A stretch of 64,000 nt of DNA, taken from positions 70,933,299-70,997,298 of the forward strand of contig CM043952.1 in the NCBI GenBank assembly GCA_014529385.2, written 5' to 3'. A program made the translations under genes and the position numbers. The notes beneath the pieces were generated by a model. It saw only the letters and a list, made by a program, of their open reading frames with translations, did no database searches and was not told the DNA's origin. Below, piece after piece: positions 1-41,524 of this stretch; position 1 is the first letter of the stretch, and the number at the start of each line of letters is the position of its first letter. The stretch comes from Adiantum capillus-veneris. Lineage: Eukaryota > Streptophyta > Polypodiopsida > Polypodiales > Pteridaceae.

Positions 1-1097
1 TCCCATATTTAGCAGCCCCCGGGTCCGAAAATGCATTTTTTTCAAATTCGGGATACAGGTGCAGATTTTCGAGACGGTCAAAACTAAACGGGTCGGGTGA
101 CCAAAAACTTACTATATTTGGAAAATTTTCACAAAAATTATTTTAATTCACATTTCGAAGCTTTATGAAATTTTAAACATCATGGCACTGACAGATTTTG
201 AAAAACTGCTAAAAATAGTAACTTTTTCCATTATGATCATTTCATGGTACAAGGGTGCTCTTTTTGGTTGGGGTCAGAGACCTTACAGGATGCAAGGAGA
301 GCTGAAGGCTGGAAAATTTTGCCACTATGACAACCCTCTCAGACAGTGCTTTGTGAGGTTTTGGAGCTCGGAGCGGTTGTCACTTCCCTTATCGTGGAGC
401 TTTATTAAGCTCCCGTACTTTCGTAGGAACAATCTTCACTCCTGCATTCCACCTCATGAATAGGCTAATTTTATTCTCTTGTGTAGGAACGATCGCATGT
501 GTGGTTCCAATCAACCACGATAGCACAACATAGAACCGTAAACTACCACATCATTGAAATTGTGCAATCCCACGTGCATATAGTGGTCTACACGGTGAAG
601 ACATTGGCATCACCAGAGTGGCATGCAAAAGCTAACTCAAGAATGCACTGTAGTTTAGGGGAAGATGGAGTTGGATATAGGAGAAAGGCCTTCTAACAAG
701 GTCAAGAAGCCTATGCGTTGAGAGCACAAAATGTGAAAAACAATCACGTAACGACTGGGGGGCTACTATTGAGTGTAGAAGGAAAAGAAAAAAAAAATCG
801 TTTGAGTTCAGTTCAAGGAGAGAAGATGTGTCGCTATCTTGCTTGCTCACACTCAAAATTTAAGGTTGCAACTGGAGCTGGCCGGAAAGGGGAGACTGAA
901 CTCAATTAGGGCTATCAGTTAATAAGCTTCGATGCTATGCAGTAGCATGTGAGAGTAGTGGAAACAAAAAGGGTAAGGTGATAACGGTTCTACTGTACTT
1001 GGCCATAAGTTGCATTTGAAGTGTGTGGTGGTGAAGACTGTAGGCAGAAAAGAGGGGCTACAGGTAGTTGGAGGATTTGTCATCTCTAATTGTCGTC

Positions 1098-1101
<4 letters not shown>

Positions 1102-1133
<32 letters not shown>
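1102..1133. repeat. (AG)n microsatellite
   Basis: About 16 uninterrupted AG units, followed by an imperfect GTGAGAGA tail. Confidence 0.95.
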
Positions 1134-1136
<3 letters not shown>

Positions 1137-1215
1137 GAGAAATGGACGGCAGGGGAGAAAGAGAGTGAAAGAGCTAGTTATTATTGTTTGCATAGCCGTC
1201 CAAAAGTGCCACACA

Positions 1216-1218
<3 letters not shown>

Positions 1219-1262
<44 letters not shown>
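1219..1262. repeat. (AG)n microsatellite
   Basis: About 22 AG units. It lies 85 bp from a shorter AG tract and is preceded by a short ACACAC run. Confidence 0.95.
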
Positions 1263-1265
<3 letters not shown>

Positions 1266-1559
1266 CAACATGGGTGGTGTGGTGGTTTGTGGCCATTGAA
1301 ACTGTGGGTTGCGGATTTGGCACTCGTTAAAGTCCTCTACATACAAGGGTGTTAGCAGCAGAGCAGGCTAACTCGGATACCATTTTTTGGATTTTTCATT
1401 GTAAAAACATTTATTATTTTGATGAATCGGGAATATTGTAACTCCTATTTTCCGGATAAACTTTGTAATTGATGAGCCGGGGCTACAAGCTTCCAAATTG
1501 TATCAACCCGTCTTTAGTTAGAGCTCCCAGATTATTAGTTTTGACCACCAAAAACCTTG

Positions 1560-2235
1560 GCTAAGGTATAAAAGCCAAGTTTATAAAGTTTTCATGAGCT
1601 AACGGTACTTACTTCTCTCCTTCTCGTGCTTCCTACTCCCTCTTTGGTTGTCACATTGTAGTCGCGTCTGTTGCATTGCAACCGCAGAGGTAAGAGCTCT
1701 ACGCATTGACATAAGCATTTCATAATATTTCGTAGCTTTTGGTGTCACCGATCCGCGGCCTAATTTCATCATAAGTAAGAATTTACACTTCAAAATCAAA
1801 AACTAAGTATAGGCGGGGTATTGGAGCATCATTGCTAAGCATTTCAATGCATTCTATGTCAAAAACAACTAGGTCAAAAACTCACTACTGTTAATAATCG
1901 TGATTTTTGCACTTGATCTAAAGTGAGATTTGAGACCATAAGCATGTGTGCTTAGGTCTTATAAACATGTCCTAGAAGTTTCGTAACATTTGGATGTCAT
2001 TTGATGTTGTAACGGATGTGATTTGTTTGTTAATGAGTGATTAGCTTTTGGTGATTTCAGTCATTTGAGTGTAGCTTGAGTTAGCCGAGTTGTTTGTTGT
2101 TTTCCAAGAGATTAACAACCTCTTGTAGCCTCTATGCACTAGTCGAGTCAGCTTCGTCCCATGGATTGACAATTTATTCGTGGTTCTCGCTATATCTGTA
2201 ATAAGATAAAAGTGAGGTTAGACACCCATCCCACA
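1560..2235 (+). mobile_element. 3' part of an LTR (Athila/Tat-type Ty3 element), boundaries partial
   Basis: A TATAAAAG box at 1567-1574 is followed about 660 bp later by a CA terminus (2234-2235). Next to that terminus is a sequence matching the 3' end of an Asp-type tRNA. Promoter, then R/U5, then CA, then primer-binding site is the normal order at the end of a 5' LTR. The LTR start is not visible. No gag or pol frame follows, so the element is either non-autonomous or badly decayed. The lineage is inferred from the primer type, which is used by Athila/Tat elements. Confidence 0.55.
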
Positions 2236-2237
2236 TT

Positions 2238-2254
2238 TGGCGCCGCTGCGGGGA
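2238..2254 (+). promoter_or_regulatory. Primer-binding site, Asp-tRNA type
   Basis: The sequence begins TGGCGCCG and ends GCGGGGA, complementary to a tRNA acceptor ending ...CGGCGCCA. This is the classic Athila/Tat primer-binding signature (usual form TGGCGCCGTTGCCGGGGA), with small differences. It sits 2 bp after the CA that closes the putative LTR. Confidence 0.6.
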
Positions 2255-2891
2255 TCGAAGAGACCTAAACTAGAGAAAAACACGAGCGTCTTGTGAAGTT
2301 ATCCTTTAACTTCCTTTAGGATCTTCTATTTTTTAAAAAAACCGCATAGCTTAAGATTGTCGTCTTTTGCTGTGTAGAGGTAGCTTGGAAGTAAGTCGTA
2401 CTTGCTAAGTGCCTTTAGGATTATAGGATTGTAGAATTAGATTACGATTTTGGGAATTATTGATGGACAAAACAAGTCTTAAGATCAAGGCTCAGAAAAC
2501 CATAAAAAACAAGAAAATGAGTGTTTGTGGATACTTTCCACAACCCCATTGCAGTAGAACCTAGGAGTAGGGTAAGTACACTCCGAGGTGGATTTCCAAA
2601 CATTTCTCTGGTAAGGTCCCTCCCTAAACCCTAGAGCCATTCATAACTTTTTCAGCTTAAAAAATTATTTAGAAAAAGCAAGACCGACAAAGAAGTCATG
2701 CGGACAACGAGACTTTACTCCTGAATGAAAAGACAAAGATATTTCTAATAAAAAATTACGTCATCCCTATATTTTTTCAAAAAGATTATTATTTTTGAAC
2801 TTCTTCGTCAAAAGTCGCGTGGAAACTGGTCTAACTCGAGAACTGGCAGAAAAAGGGACTAACTTGATTGGAAGATAAAGTTAAGAGATAT

Positions 2892-3063
2892 TTGAGAAGA
2901 AATTGGGATCCAATAATAATTGAGAAGAGAATTGGGGTCCAATAAGATTTGAGAAGAAATTGGGGTCCAATAAAATTTGAGAAGAGAATTGAAGTCCAAT
3001 AAGAATTGAGAAGAGAATTGGAGTCCAATAGGAATTGAAAAGAGAATTGGGGTCCAATAGGAA
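2892..3063. repeat. Minisatellite, six copies of a 28-29 bp unit
   Basis: The unit reads roughly TTGAGAAGAGAATTGG then GGTCCAATAAGAA, repeated six times with point differences and a variable 1 bp. A seventh, degraded start (TTTAGAAG) follows. On the minus strand it happens to be open and would encode an Asn/Pro/Leu/Phe-rich repeat, but no gene context supports coding. Confidence 0.9.
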
Positions 3064-6000
3064 TTTAGAAGAATTCAAATTGAAATAAAATTCTTTGATT
3101 GAAGAATTCAATTTAAAGAAAAATTCTTGAATGAGTCAAAAGTTGCAACTTTCCACTCATTCTTTCGTAGATTTGCACTCTTAAGATAAGGTTTAATGGT
3201 AACTTTGCACTTAGGTGTAAAGTTTAGTGATTACCTTGTATATTAGGTTTAAGCTTTAATGGTAACATCGCAATTAAGATTAGTGTAAATAATATATTAT
3301 GTCATAATATCTCTCTCCTAATGGCTTCAAAACAAATAAATTTACTACCTAAATAGTGCAAATAGTGCAAATAGTGCAAAGAAATTGTAAAGAGAACAAA
3401 ACGCTAAAGGAAATGTATCAATGCATACAACACAAACTAAACCACCTCTTTATATGGACATGGAAAGTCTTTTGACTTTCCACTTTCATGAGACTCTTCA
3501 TTTCCTAAACTCACCCTTCACTTTATGCACTTGATATGTTTTGAAAGGACTTATTTTTCCAAATTCCAAGATTGGGGAGACCCTCAAACAAAATCCAAGA
3601 GGTTGGTCCAAACGAGTTCAATGAGGATCAAAGAAGCTCACAAAAGCTCAAAGCAATGAATTCAAACAAATCCTTGAATAAGTTTTTAACCAAATGCCAA
3701 ATGGATACATATCCACTTATCCATAGGACGGATCTCCATCTCCATATCCTAGTGCAAATACACTCCAACATTTTCATACCCTTCTAGATACTTCTATGCC
3801 TACCCTACCTTTCTTGATCCGTCATGGTCGCTAGTCGACTGATTCTTCAACTAGCCACTGGCTACATCCCACAACAACCGGTGGAATGTGATCCTTATTT
3901 TTTCGTGTCTTAACATGTAGCAAGGCAGAAGGTTTTCATTCTGGGTGTTGAGTTGTCAGCCTCCCAACAACCATGACAGCCGGGAATGGCCATTGGTCGA
4001 CCCATTCTACAGCAAGCTCCCAACTGCCGCTAGTCGCCTGACTTGCAGAATGGGCCTCCCAACGCCGCACAAGAAGTTTTGGACAAATTCTCACAATATT
4101 TCCCACATTGTGACTTACCTCAACATTAGGAGCTTCTATGAGGGAGGGGCCACATACCTAGCTAGGTATGCGGTGCCTCTCGAGCAGAAGCTCATGATGT
4201 TATGCATTGTATGAAAAACACTGAGAAAAACTCCATTTTCCTACATGAGAAATTTTCTAAATCTTCTTGTGCCGAGTGTCCCTACACCATAATGCAATTC
4301 TCACTTGACTTGCTTTCCTCATGTAAGGCCAAATAAGCCTTATTGATGTCAAAGCAACAAAAAATTGATCAAAAGTCAAAACCGGGAGCATTGAGAAGTA
4401 GCAATCATAAATATGCTGAGATTTTCTATAGAAACTCTTATTTGTTGCTAACAATGTTAATTTTTTAAGTGGTCAAATTCGAATTTATTTGAGAGGATCA
4501 CCTTTGACTTATGCACCTTCTCATCTATTTTAAAGATTTTTAGAATACTTTAAACACAAATGAGCGTGAAAAGGCAAACTTTTTCTGTTGTTTAGAGGAA
4601 AAACGACCACATTTAGCCATGGAAATGATTTTTAGATGAGTCCCCATGCCTGCAAATGCTTATTTAGACATTTTCCTCACTTTTTACATGCTCTGCTACC
4701 ATATATTATCAAAAATATAATATTCTTTGTAGAAATCACTTGATTATTTTCCTCTTTGACATCAAACAGGGATTCTTCTTCATATATTTCAGCCTCTTCA
4801 CCAACTTCTTCATTTGCAAGATGACGATCACTTTCGCATTGTGAGCCTTCAGTGGATTGAGGATCAATTTTCTTGTTGGAGAAGTAAACTATACCACTAC
4901 AGCTGGTCAACACAACATGCCAAGTGGAAACTTAGTGAAACAAACTTGAATTCACAACTGAACTGAGGACAGCACTTTGCAAAGAAAGACACTCGAGTCA
5001 GAGATTGTTGGCCCCCCAATTAGGCACTCCGAGCGATATTTCTTGTTCTATTACATTCAAGTCAGTGTACAACTTCTTGTTCTATTACATTGAGTCAGTG
5101 TACAACTTCATCAAAGAGTGGACTTTCAAGATCTGGCTTACAACCAACACTCTAGCCTGTTATTTGTAAGTCCGGTTGAAAAGCAACTTCCAAAAGTTGC
5201 TCTTAAAACTAAATCCAAATCCAACAAAAATAAGTGTTGGCTTCTTGCAATTTAACTAAAAGCAGACATTGGAAAACTTGGAAAAGCTCAGAGATGCGAA
5301 AAGCAAAGATTCCACCGTAACTTTTGTCCTATCATGTGGCACAGCTGTACAAATTTCCACGTAACTGTGAGAGGTTACATACTATTGTCATGACATCAAT
5401 TTTTGCCACATCCTCTGTTCTACACATGGACTATATAGCACAAGTTGGTTTTGTGCATTTTTGGCATTTTTCACATCAAGTACAGTCAGCGGCCGTGGCT
5501 GATACCGATGCTGTTTTTTGCATGCTATGGGGACAACTACCCACTTTGGACATACATGAAGCAACATCCCCTTATTGCAAAGAGCCTTTGGAGAAGTAAA
5601 GGGGCTTATTATATAAGACCATGTGGTGGTGAAGGTTCTAGCAGTGGGTGTTTATGTACATATAGATAAATAAGAAGTGGACACAAGGCGACAAATGCAA
5701 GAGAAAAGAATGAAAGCTGTACCTCATCCAGATTGGCACATGAGGACAGGAAGGACATTGGTCTCACACAATAATGCCTTCACACTTACGAGAGATTGAA
5801 AGATGCCCATCATTTACAGCCTCAAGCACGCATTCTGCATCCACGCTCCGAAAGTGGACGAACATGACATCATAAAGTAGGCATGGTATGCGGATGGAAA
5901 GAGTGGCAAAATAAACAATTATTTGCTTGTGCTTAACAATAAAACCTTTACTCCATTCCAATTAGTTCTTCACAAATGAATCCTTCAAGTTACATGCCCC

Positions 6001-6659
6001 CTATTAGGTTTATTTCACTGCAACAATTCGTTCATGTCATTTACAAGACATATCACAGGATTTTATCTGGACTGACATCAAACTTTGTTATAATACTCTC
6101 ACTCGTTCTTCTATTTAATGAATTAGAATTGTCTGTACAAATATTTCCTCCAAAACATAATCTTACACATCTCGCAACATTTCCAATTGAGCCACAAATT
6201 ACAGGTTTTACTGCAACGGTCACCCCATGACAATTGTGCCAAGGGATGCTCAGCCTCATACATCAAAGCTATTACGGGGGTATACTTTATCCTAAGCCAA
6301 CAGAATTGTTAGATTTGTAGCCACCAAAGAAACTCAGCAGTAATGGTAGCGATTAGACGTCAAATATTGCATCCTTGTAGCTCAGGGTTTCCTGCATATA
6401 GGACCTGTGAGCACAATGCAGCTAAGCAAGCAGATCGTATGCTCACATCAAGCAGTGGGCAGCAGGTATTTCATCTCCTGCACTTGGAAATCACGTCTTG
6501 ATGGCATAAACCCCGCTCCACTCCTTCCAACAGCATCTTCATTTTAGAAGCTTCAATGGCAGAGATCATCAACACATTTGAGAAGGGGCCAAATAGCCTT
6601 GCAACCCTTGAAGGTCTCCTACTGCCGAATTCAATACGCTTTGATGTTACCAAATGGAC
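3064..6659. other. Unassigned DNA including the 3' flank of CDC48C
   Basis: No recognisable protein domain is present. There is a triple AATAGTGCAA-like tandem near 3355-3385 and a duplicated 33-36 bp segment near 5040-5107. The part next to 6659 must hold the CDC48C 3' UTR. An AATAAA on the minus strand near 6009-6014 is a possible polyadenylation signal about 650 nt after the stop, but this is weak. An acidic minus-strand frame at 4677-4913 has no relatives that I recognise. Confidence 0.5.
5040..5107. repeat. Short tandem duplication (about 34 bp x 2)
   Basis: A segment TTCTTGTTCTATTACATT...GTCAGTGTACAAC occurs twice back to back, with a two-base length difference between the copies. Confidence 0.85.
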
Positions 6660-36375
<29,716 letters not shown>

Positions 36376-37527
36376 GGCTCGCGTTACCTCGCAGCAAAAG
36401 AGAACCCCATTGCAAGTGTTGCCCAGTTTTTGAAGCCCCTTTCACGCATGGCCGGCCGGACAAGCAAATCGAAAGTGAAATTTTGTGTATGAGTTCGAAT
36501 AGTATCGAACGCTTTGGACCAAGAGTGTCGCTGTGGGTTTGTGAAATTTTGAGCTCACTTTGTATGCCTTTTGATCTATCATAGTACATTTTTGAAAGCG
36601 ATCGTTGTCATGTATATCTTGGCGTGGAGCCATGATCTTAGATGTACTCATTCTAGATAATGCTTATTTTTCTTTAAAACAAGAATTAACCAAGTGCATC
36701 ATGGTAGAGCAGTTATCCCACTTGGAATGTTTGACACGAGTTGTCACTACCTATATGTGATAATTGAAATGGCATGAAGACAGCACAGCACCTTTTTTGG
36801 AGGTCACCCATAATATTATTGTTTTTGCACATGTGCAAGGTTTCCAAAAATTGGCATAGTCATCCAGACCCTATAACCTTGAGGGGTTACGGACCTTCAA
36901 CCTAGGCAATTGATGCAAGCCACTCTCAAGAGTTTTTTGGAAGATTCCTAGTGATTCCTAGCTATGTACTAGTGATTCCTACTTGATGCTCGAGTTCTAT
37001 TATTGGCAGTTTATGCATACATATACAGTCTATATTTTGGGTTCTTACTGCTCTAAATCTGGGGAAACTCTGCCAAAATTTTTCCAAGTTATGATGGTTG
37101 GTTTTTTGGTCTTTTAAGCCATTTATGTTGTTATGCTGCTGAAATTTTGGCAAAACCGGAGGATAAGATAGGTGTGCTTTCTTGGGAGCTGCATGGTTGA
37201 CTTTAATGTATGATCAAAATGGCCCTCAATTCACTCCTTTTTATTTAACTCAGAGAATCCAGATAAATGTTCATGTGTCCAGGAAGATTTTTTTCCAACA
37301 GCACTTAGTCTTTATGTTTGGGCCAAGAAGATTAAGAGAGATACTGGAATGCCCTTTGCCTGTTGTAATTCCGATGATTAACTATAAAAACTCATTTGAT
37401 GTGCATGTGTTTGTCCTTATCTAAAGACAAGCTCCATTGAAGTTTCTAGGGATTTAGTCAGCCAAAAGTTTTGGGTTCTTGCACGTGTGTTAGAAGGGGT
37501 TCTCAAAGCATCAAAACTTGGGTAGTC
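36376..37527. other. CDC48C upstream region / decayed leader of the Tat element
   Basis: The region lies between the CDC48C start codon (minus) and the Tat gag start (plus), so the two are divergent. It should contain the CDC48C promoter and 5' UTR. No clear TATA box was seen near the start and no LTR is recognised, so the Tat 5' LTR and primer site are missing or decayed. Confidence 0.55.
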
Positions 37528-38792
37528 ATGGCTTTCTCTTATCCGAAATTTCATGGAAGAAGTGATGAAGATTTGGAAGACTTTTTGGAAAAGATGGAGG
37601 TTGCCTGCATTAGCAATCAGATTCACGATCCTGCACAAATGTTACGTCTTCTCCAAATCTGTTTGAAAAGTGATGCACGAGTTTGGTCCAAAGCATTTGA
37701 AGAGGAGTTGCGTGTGGCTTATCCACCTGTAAGATTGAGTTGGGACAATCTAAGGCATGGTTGGAAGTGGAGTTTGTGAAGACAGAAGATCCTTACAAAG
37801 TGTGGCAAGAAGTACAAGGTTTGGTGCAAAAGGAAGGTGAGCCAGTAGATGCGTACATACGTAAGTTTTCATTGGCATGGGAGCGGATGTGTAAGGCCTT
37901 GGCACCACAAGTACCCCCACCTGACATGATGAAGAAGGACAGGTTCTTGGCTGGTCTTTGGGAGAATATACGTTGGAGAGTGGAGCTAAAGAAGCTTAGA
38001 ACATATGAAGATGCATTGGAGGTGGCAAAGAACAAAGAGTGGAAGCTGAGGAAAATGAGCCAGCTAGGAGTAGAGTCTTTGCCCATGAGGTTTGAGTTTC
38101 AGCCTATGGATTCTTTGCAAGGTCGCATGCCAGGGGTTCATCATGAACCAGTGGTTTTTGTTACTCCTCAAGTTATGCCAACAGTGGTCACTACAGCAAT
38201 GCAAGATAATGGGCTAAGTCAAGACATGAGGCAAGTGGTAGATTTAATGAAGAATCTCAGCCTAAACATGCTAGGTCAAGTGGGAAATAATCGAGGTCGA
38301 GGGAGGTTTGCAAATCAGCCAGGAGGTAAAGAAAGACCTAGGAATGGTGTCGGACAAAGCAATGGTAGGTTTATGAGGCAGACGCCCATATGTTATAATT
38401 GTGGAGAGTTGGGACACATGAGCCTGCAATGTGATAAGCCACCATGGATGGGGGGAGACATGTATCCATTGCCAAGACAAGTGCTAACTAGGTCAAATGA
38501 TTATGGCATTGAAATTAAGGGAGAAGAAGGAACCAATGGATTAACCCAAGAGGAAAAGGGAAAGACAAAAGTGATAATTGTGGTCACCTTGGAGAAAGTA
38601 GCAAAGATGGAGGATACATTAGTGATGCCTATTGGGAAGAGGACCACAGAGGATAAAGAAGGAAGAAGTGCCCCAGGTCCTAGTAAGAAGAAGGGAAAGA
38701 GCCATGAAGGCGAGGATGTCAAGGCCAAGAGGAAAAGGAGGGCTCGTCGCAAGTTTCATGTTTCAGATTTTCCACTAGGGGAGGGCAATTAA
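37528..38792 (+). pseudogene. Tat element gag with CCHC zinc knuckle
   Basis: It starts MAFSYPKFHGRSDEDLEDF, a typical Retrotrans_gag opening. A frameshift near 37735-37775 separates this from the rest (FVKTEDPYKVWQEVQ onward). A CCHC knuckle CYNCGELGHMSLQC lies at about 38391-38432, followed by a Lys/Arg/Glu-rich tail. It is a nucleocapsid-type structural protein if intact. Confidence 0.85.
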
Positions 38793-38890
38793 GCTATGAC
38801 TTGAAGGAGGATCTGACAAGTAGGAAGGCAGATGCTACTTTTAGGCAGCTTATAGAGATGGTGCCTAAGCTAAAGCGACAGTGAAAGAGG

Positions 38891-39475
38891 ATGGTTAACC
38901 CAATGGAGAAAGAGCCAGAGAGAGCTTCAGTAAAGGTGTTGGCGATGGTTGAGCTACCAAACATTTGCCCAATAGTAGATGTGTGGCACAAAAGAAAAAA
39001 TATGGGACAAGGTTATGTTGATGGCAGAGCCCAAATATGTGTCATAACACACTCATGCGTTGAGAAGATGGGTCTTACAGTGACTGGCTTGTCAGGCTTT
39101 CGGATCAGATTGGCAAACCATCAGAAAGTAAAATGTTTGGGTGTTGTAAAGAGCTTTGAAGTGGAGGTGTATGATGCAAAGGCAGTGGTTGATTTTCATG
39201 TGATGCCAGCGGGGTTGGGAGCATATCCTATTATACTTGGTAGACCATGGTTACGTGCAGTGGGAGCTGTTCAAGATTGGAGACGTGGTACAATTAGCCT
39301 CTATGGAAAGACAGGTGCCAAGGAGCTATATAATATGGACACAAGGAGAGTATTAGAAGAGCATTATGAAGATGAGGATGAGTCTAGTGATGAAGACTAT
39401 TCCACAGTGAGACTGATGAGGACAGTGATAGTACCACCAGCAGTGATGAGGATGTTGATGTTGCATTTCTTTTGA
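38891..39475 (+). pseudogene. Tat element protease remnant
   Basis: VDGRAQICVITHSCVEKMGL sits where retroelement proteases have V-D-(G/S)-G; here the second Gly is Arg. The downstream flap motif YPIILGRPWLRAVGA is clear. It is preceded in the same frame by a segment (from 38796) with a TGA, and ends in TGA just before the RT frame. Confidence 0.75.
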
Positions 39476-39478
39476 TGG

Positions 39479-40503
39479 TTGGACAAAGAAATCCAGGAGT
39501 CTGGTTTAGTTGCATTTGCAAACGAGGTTGAAGATGAAAGTGAAGGGCCTTATGAAGTGATTGAAGGGCTGATGCAAACCAAGGTTGAATCGTCAAAGAA
39601 GGAGGAATTGATGACACAAATGATCAGTGGAGACCTCTCAGCTATGGAGAAGGAGATATATTTCCACATGCTGGCTAGTTTTCCTGATTTGTTCATTACT
39701 TCATATGAAGAGATTAGAGGGTTCAAAGGAGAAGAGATGCATATAGAGCTGAAAGAAGGTGCTAAGCCAGTGCGACAAAGGCTAAGAAGGATGGGTCAAG
39801 AGCAGATGGAAGCCTTGCGGGAAGAGGCGGACAAGTTATTGATGGCAGGGTTCATAGTTCCAGTGGAAACCACAGAGTGGGTGAGTCCAGTAGTAGTCAG
39901 TCCGAAGAAGGATGGAAAATGGAGGATTTGTGTAGATTTTAAACCCTTAAATGCAGTCACTAAGAAGAACCCATATCCTCTTCCATTCATCGATCAGATC
40001 TTGGATTCAGTGGCAGGTTATGAGAGGTACAGTGTGTGTGATGGTTTTTCAGGCTGTTTTCAATTGAAGATTGCTCTTAAGGACCGAACAAAGACAACTT
40101 TCATTATGCCATGGGGTTGCTATTGCTACACGGTATTGCCATTTGGGTTGTCACATGGACCATCTTTTTATCAAGAGAGAGCAAATTGGGTATTGGCACC
40201 ATTCATTGGTAGTTGTGTTAAAGCTTTTATGGATGACTTCTGTGCCTACAGCAGTAGGGCTAAACACCATGAGAAGCTGCAAATGGTATTGGCTCGATAT
40301 GATGAATGTGGAGGATAACTAAATCCAAAGAAATGTCATCTAGCACAGCCAAGGGTGAAGTTATTGGGCCATATGGTGTCAGAAAATGGCATTGAGGCTG
40401 ATCCAGACAAGGTTAAGTCTATTATTCTTCTTCTATCACCTACGAGTACAAAGCAATTGGCAACCTTTATACACAAAGTAAAGTACATGGCACGGTTTAT
40501 CCA
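39479..40503 (+). pseudogene. Tat element reverse transcriptase
   Basis: It contains KKDGKWRICVDFKPLN, YSVCDGFSGCFQ (first catalytic Asp), LPFGLSHGPSFYQ and catalytic AFMDDF. A TAA at 40316-40318 interrupts DECGG / LNPKKCHLAQ, and the frame then continues LLGHMVSENGIEADPDKV. It would be an RNA-dependent DNA polymerase if intact. Confidence 0.88.
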
Positions 40504-41076
40504 TTGTCTTCACAACTTCTTTATCCATTACAACAAGTGGCAAAGCATGATCCATTGCAATGGGATGACAAATGTGAAGAAGTGTTTCAAGAGGTGAAAG
40601 AGGTGTTAGGGGGGTTGTCAGCCATGCAGACTCTTGATTGGGAGCAAGTGTTTTATGTAAATCCATCAATAGGGGATGATGCCATTGGAGCCATGCTATT
40701 GCAAAAGGGGAATGGCAGCCATGATATGAGGCCAGTATATTGTGCAAGCCGATTGAAGCTGGTAGCAGAGAGAAAATTCTCGGAAGTAGCGCTAGTGATG
40801 GCCAGTGTAATATTTGCTTGTCGAACGATTTCGTCATTACTTGCTACCACGACCTTTTGTTTTCTTGACTAGTTACTCCTTTTTGCCACAGTTAATTAAT
40901 GGCACTAACATGTCAAATGTGGTCAAGAAATGGGTAATTGAGGTGCAAGAGTTTGAGTTCTCTTTTTTAGTGGAAGACAATACAAGGGCTACCCTAGCTG
41001 ATTTGTTGACTTACAAGGAGAATCCCCTTCTTGTTAAGGAAGAGGTGGTGAGAAGGGTAGTTGAAGAAGTGCCATA
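40504..41076 (+). pseudogene. Tat element first RNase H
   Basis: WDDKCEEVFQEVKEVL opens the RNase H connection. It continues as VNPSIGDDAIGAMLLQ, where the catalytic Asp of the usual DAS/DAC motif is replaced by Asn-Pro-Ser. VYCASRLKLVAERKFSEVAL follows, then a frame change near 40830. The tail (VEDNTRATLADLLT) is in another frame. It looks catalytically dead. Confidence 0.75.
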
Positions 41077-41092
41077 GATTAGCAATGCACAT

Positions 41093-41518
41093 GTGTTGTT
41101 CTTTGATGGCTCATACAGAAAGAGCCATGATGCAGCTTCAAGGGGTATAGCACTTTATGATCCAGAGGGGAAGCTAGTATGCAAGAGAGGGTTCAAATTG
41201 GATGCACATAGTAATAATGAGGCTGAATATGCTACATTGGAAGCCGGATTACACATTTGTTTGAAGCATGGGGTTAGAAGGTTGAGCATAAAAGGTGATG
41301 CCTTGTTAGTTGTGAAGCAAGTGCTAGGTGTGTGGAAGAGCAAGAACACCTCATTGAAGGAAATGTGTTTCAGAATTAAAGGCCTGTTAAAAAAGTTGGA
41401 AGCATGGAGCATCAGACACATTGAACGTGCTCTAAATGGAGAGGCACATGAATCAGCTCAAAGCATGATTGGGGAGCTATTTGTGTTGAGGACCAATTTA
41501 CCTCTTTATCATGGCTAG
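41093..41518 (+). pseudogene. Tat element second (archaeal-type) RNase H
   Basis: LFFDGSYRKSHDAASRGIALYD holds the first catalytic Asp, NNEAEYATLEAGL the Glu, and IKGDALLVVKQVLG the next Asp, followed by HIERALNGEAHESAQ. This is the pattern of the aRNH domain that plant Tat elements gained in addition to their own RNase H. Confidence 0.85.
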
Positions 41519-41524
41519 GAAAGT

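Larger units (their letters stand above)
1..1559. other. Unassigned repeat-rich DNA
   Basis: No coding region in this stretch has a recognisable domain; the open frames are short and compositionally ordinary. It contains two (AG)n tracts, annotated separately. The right part may be U3 of the LTR whose promoter lies at 1567, but no TG terminus can be fixed because no second copy of this LTR is present in the window. Confidence 0.5.

Noticed and set aside
2892-3063. CRISPR array
   Set aside because: The units are head-to-tail with no unique spacers, and the DNA is a plant genome. This is a minisatellite.
4677-4913. Acidic minus-strand frame as a CDC48C C-terminal exon
   Set aside because: CDC48C already ends with a family-consistent C-terminus and stop at 6660, and no splice partner is evident.
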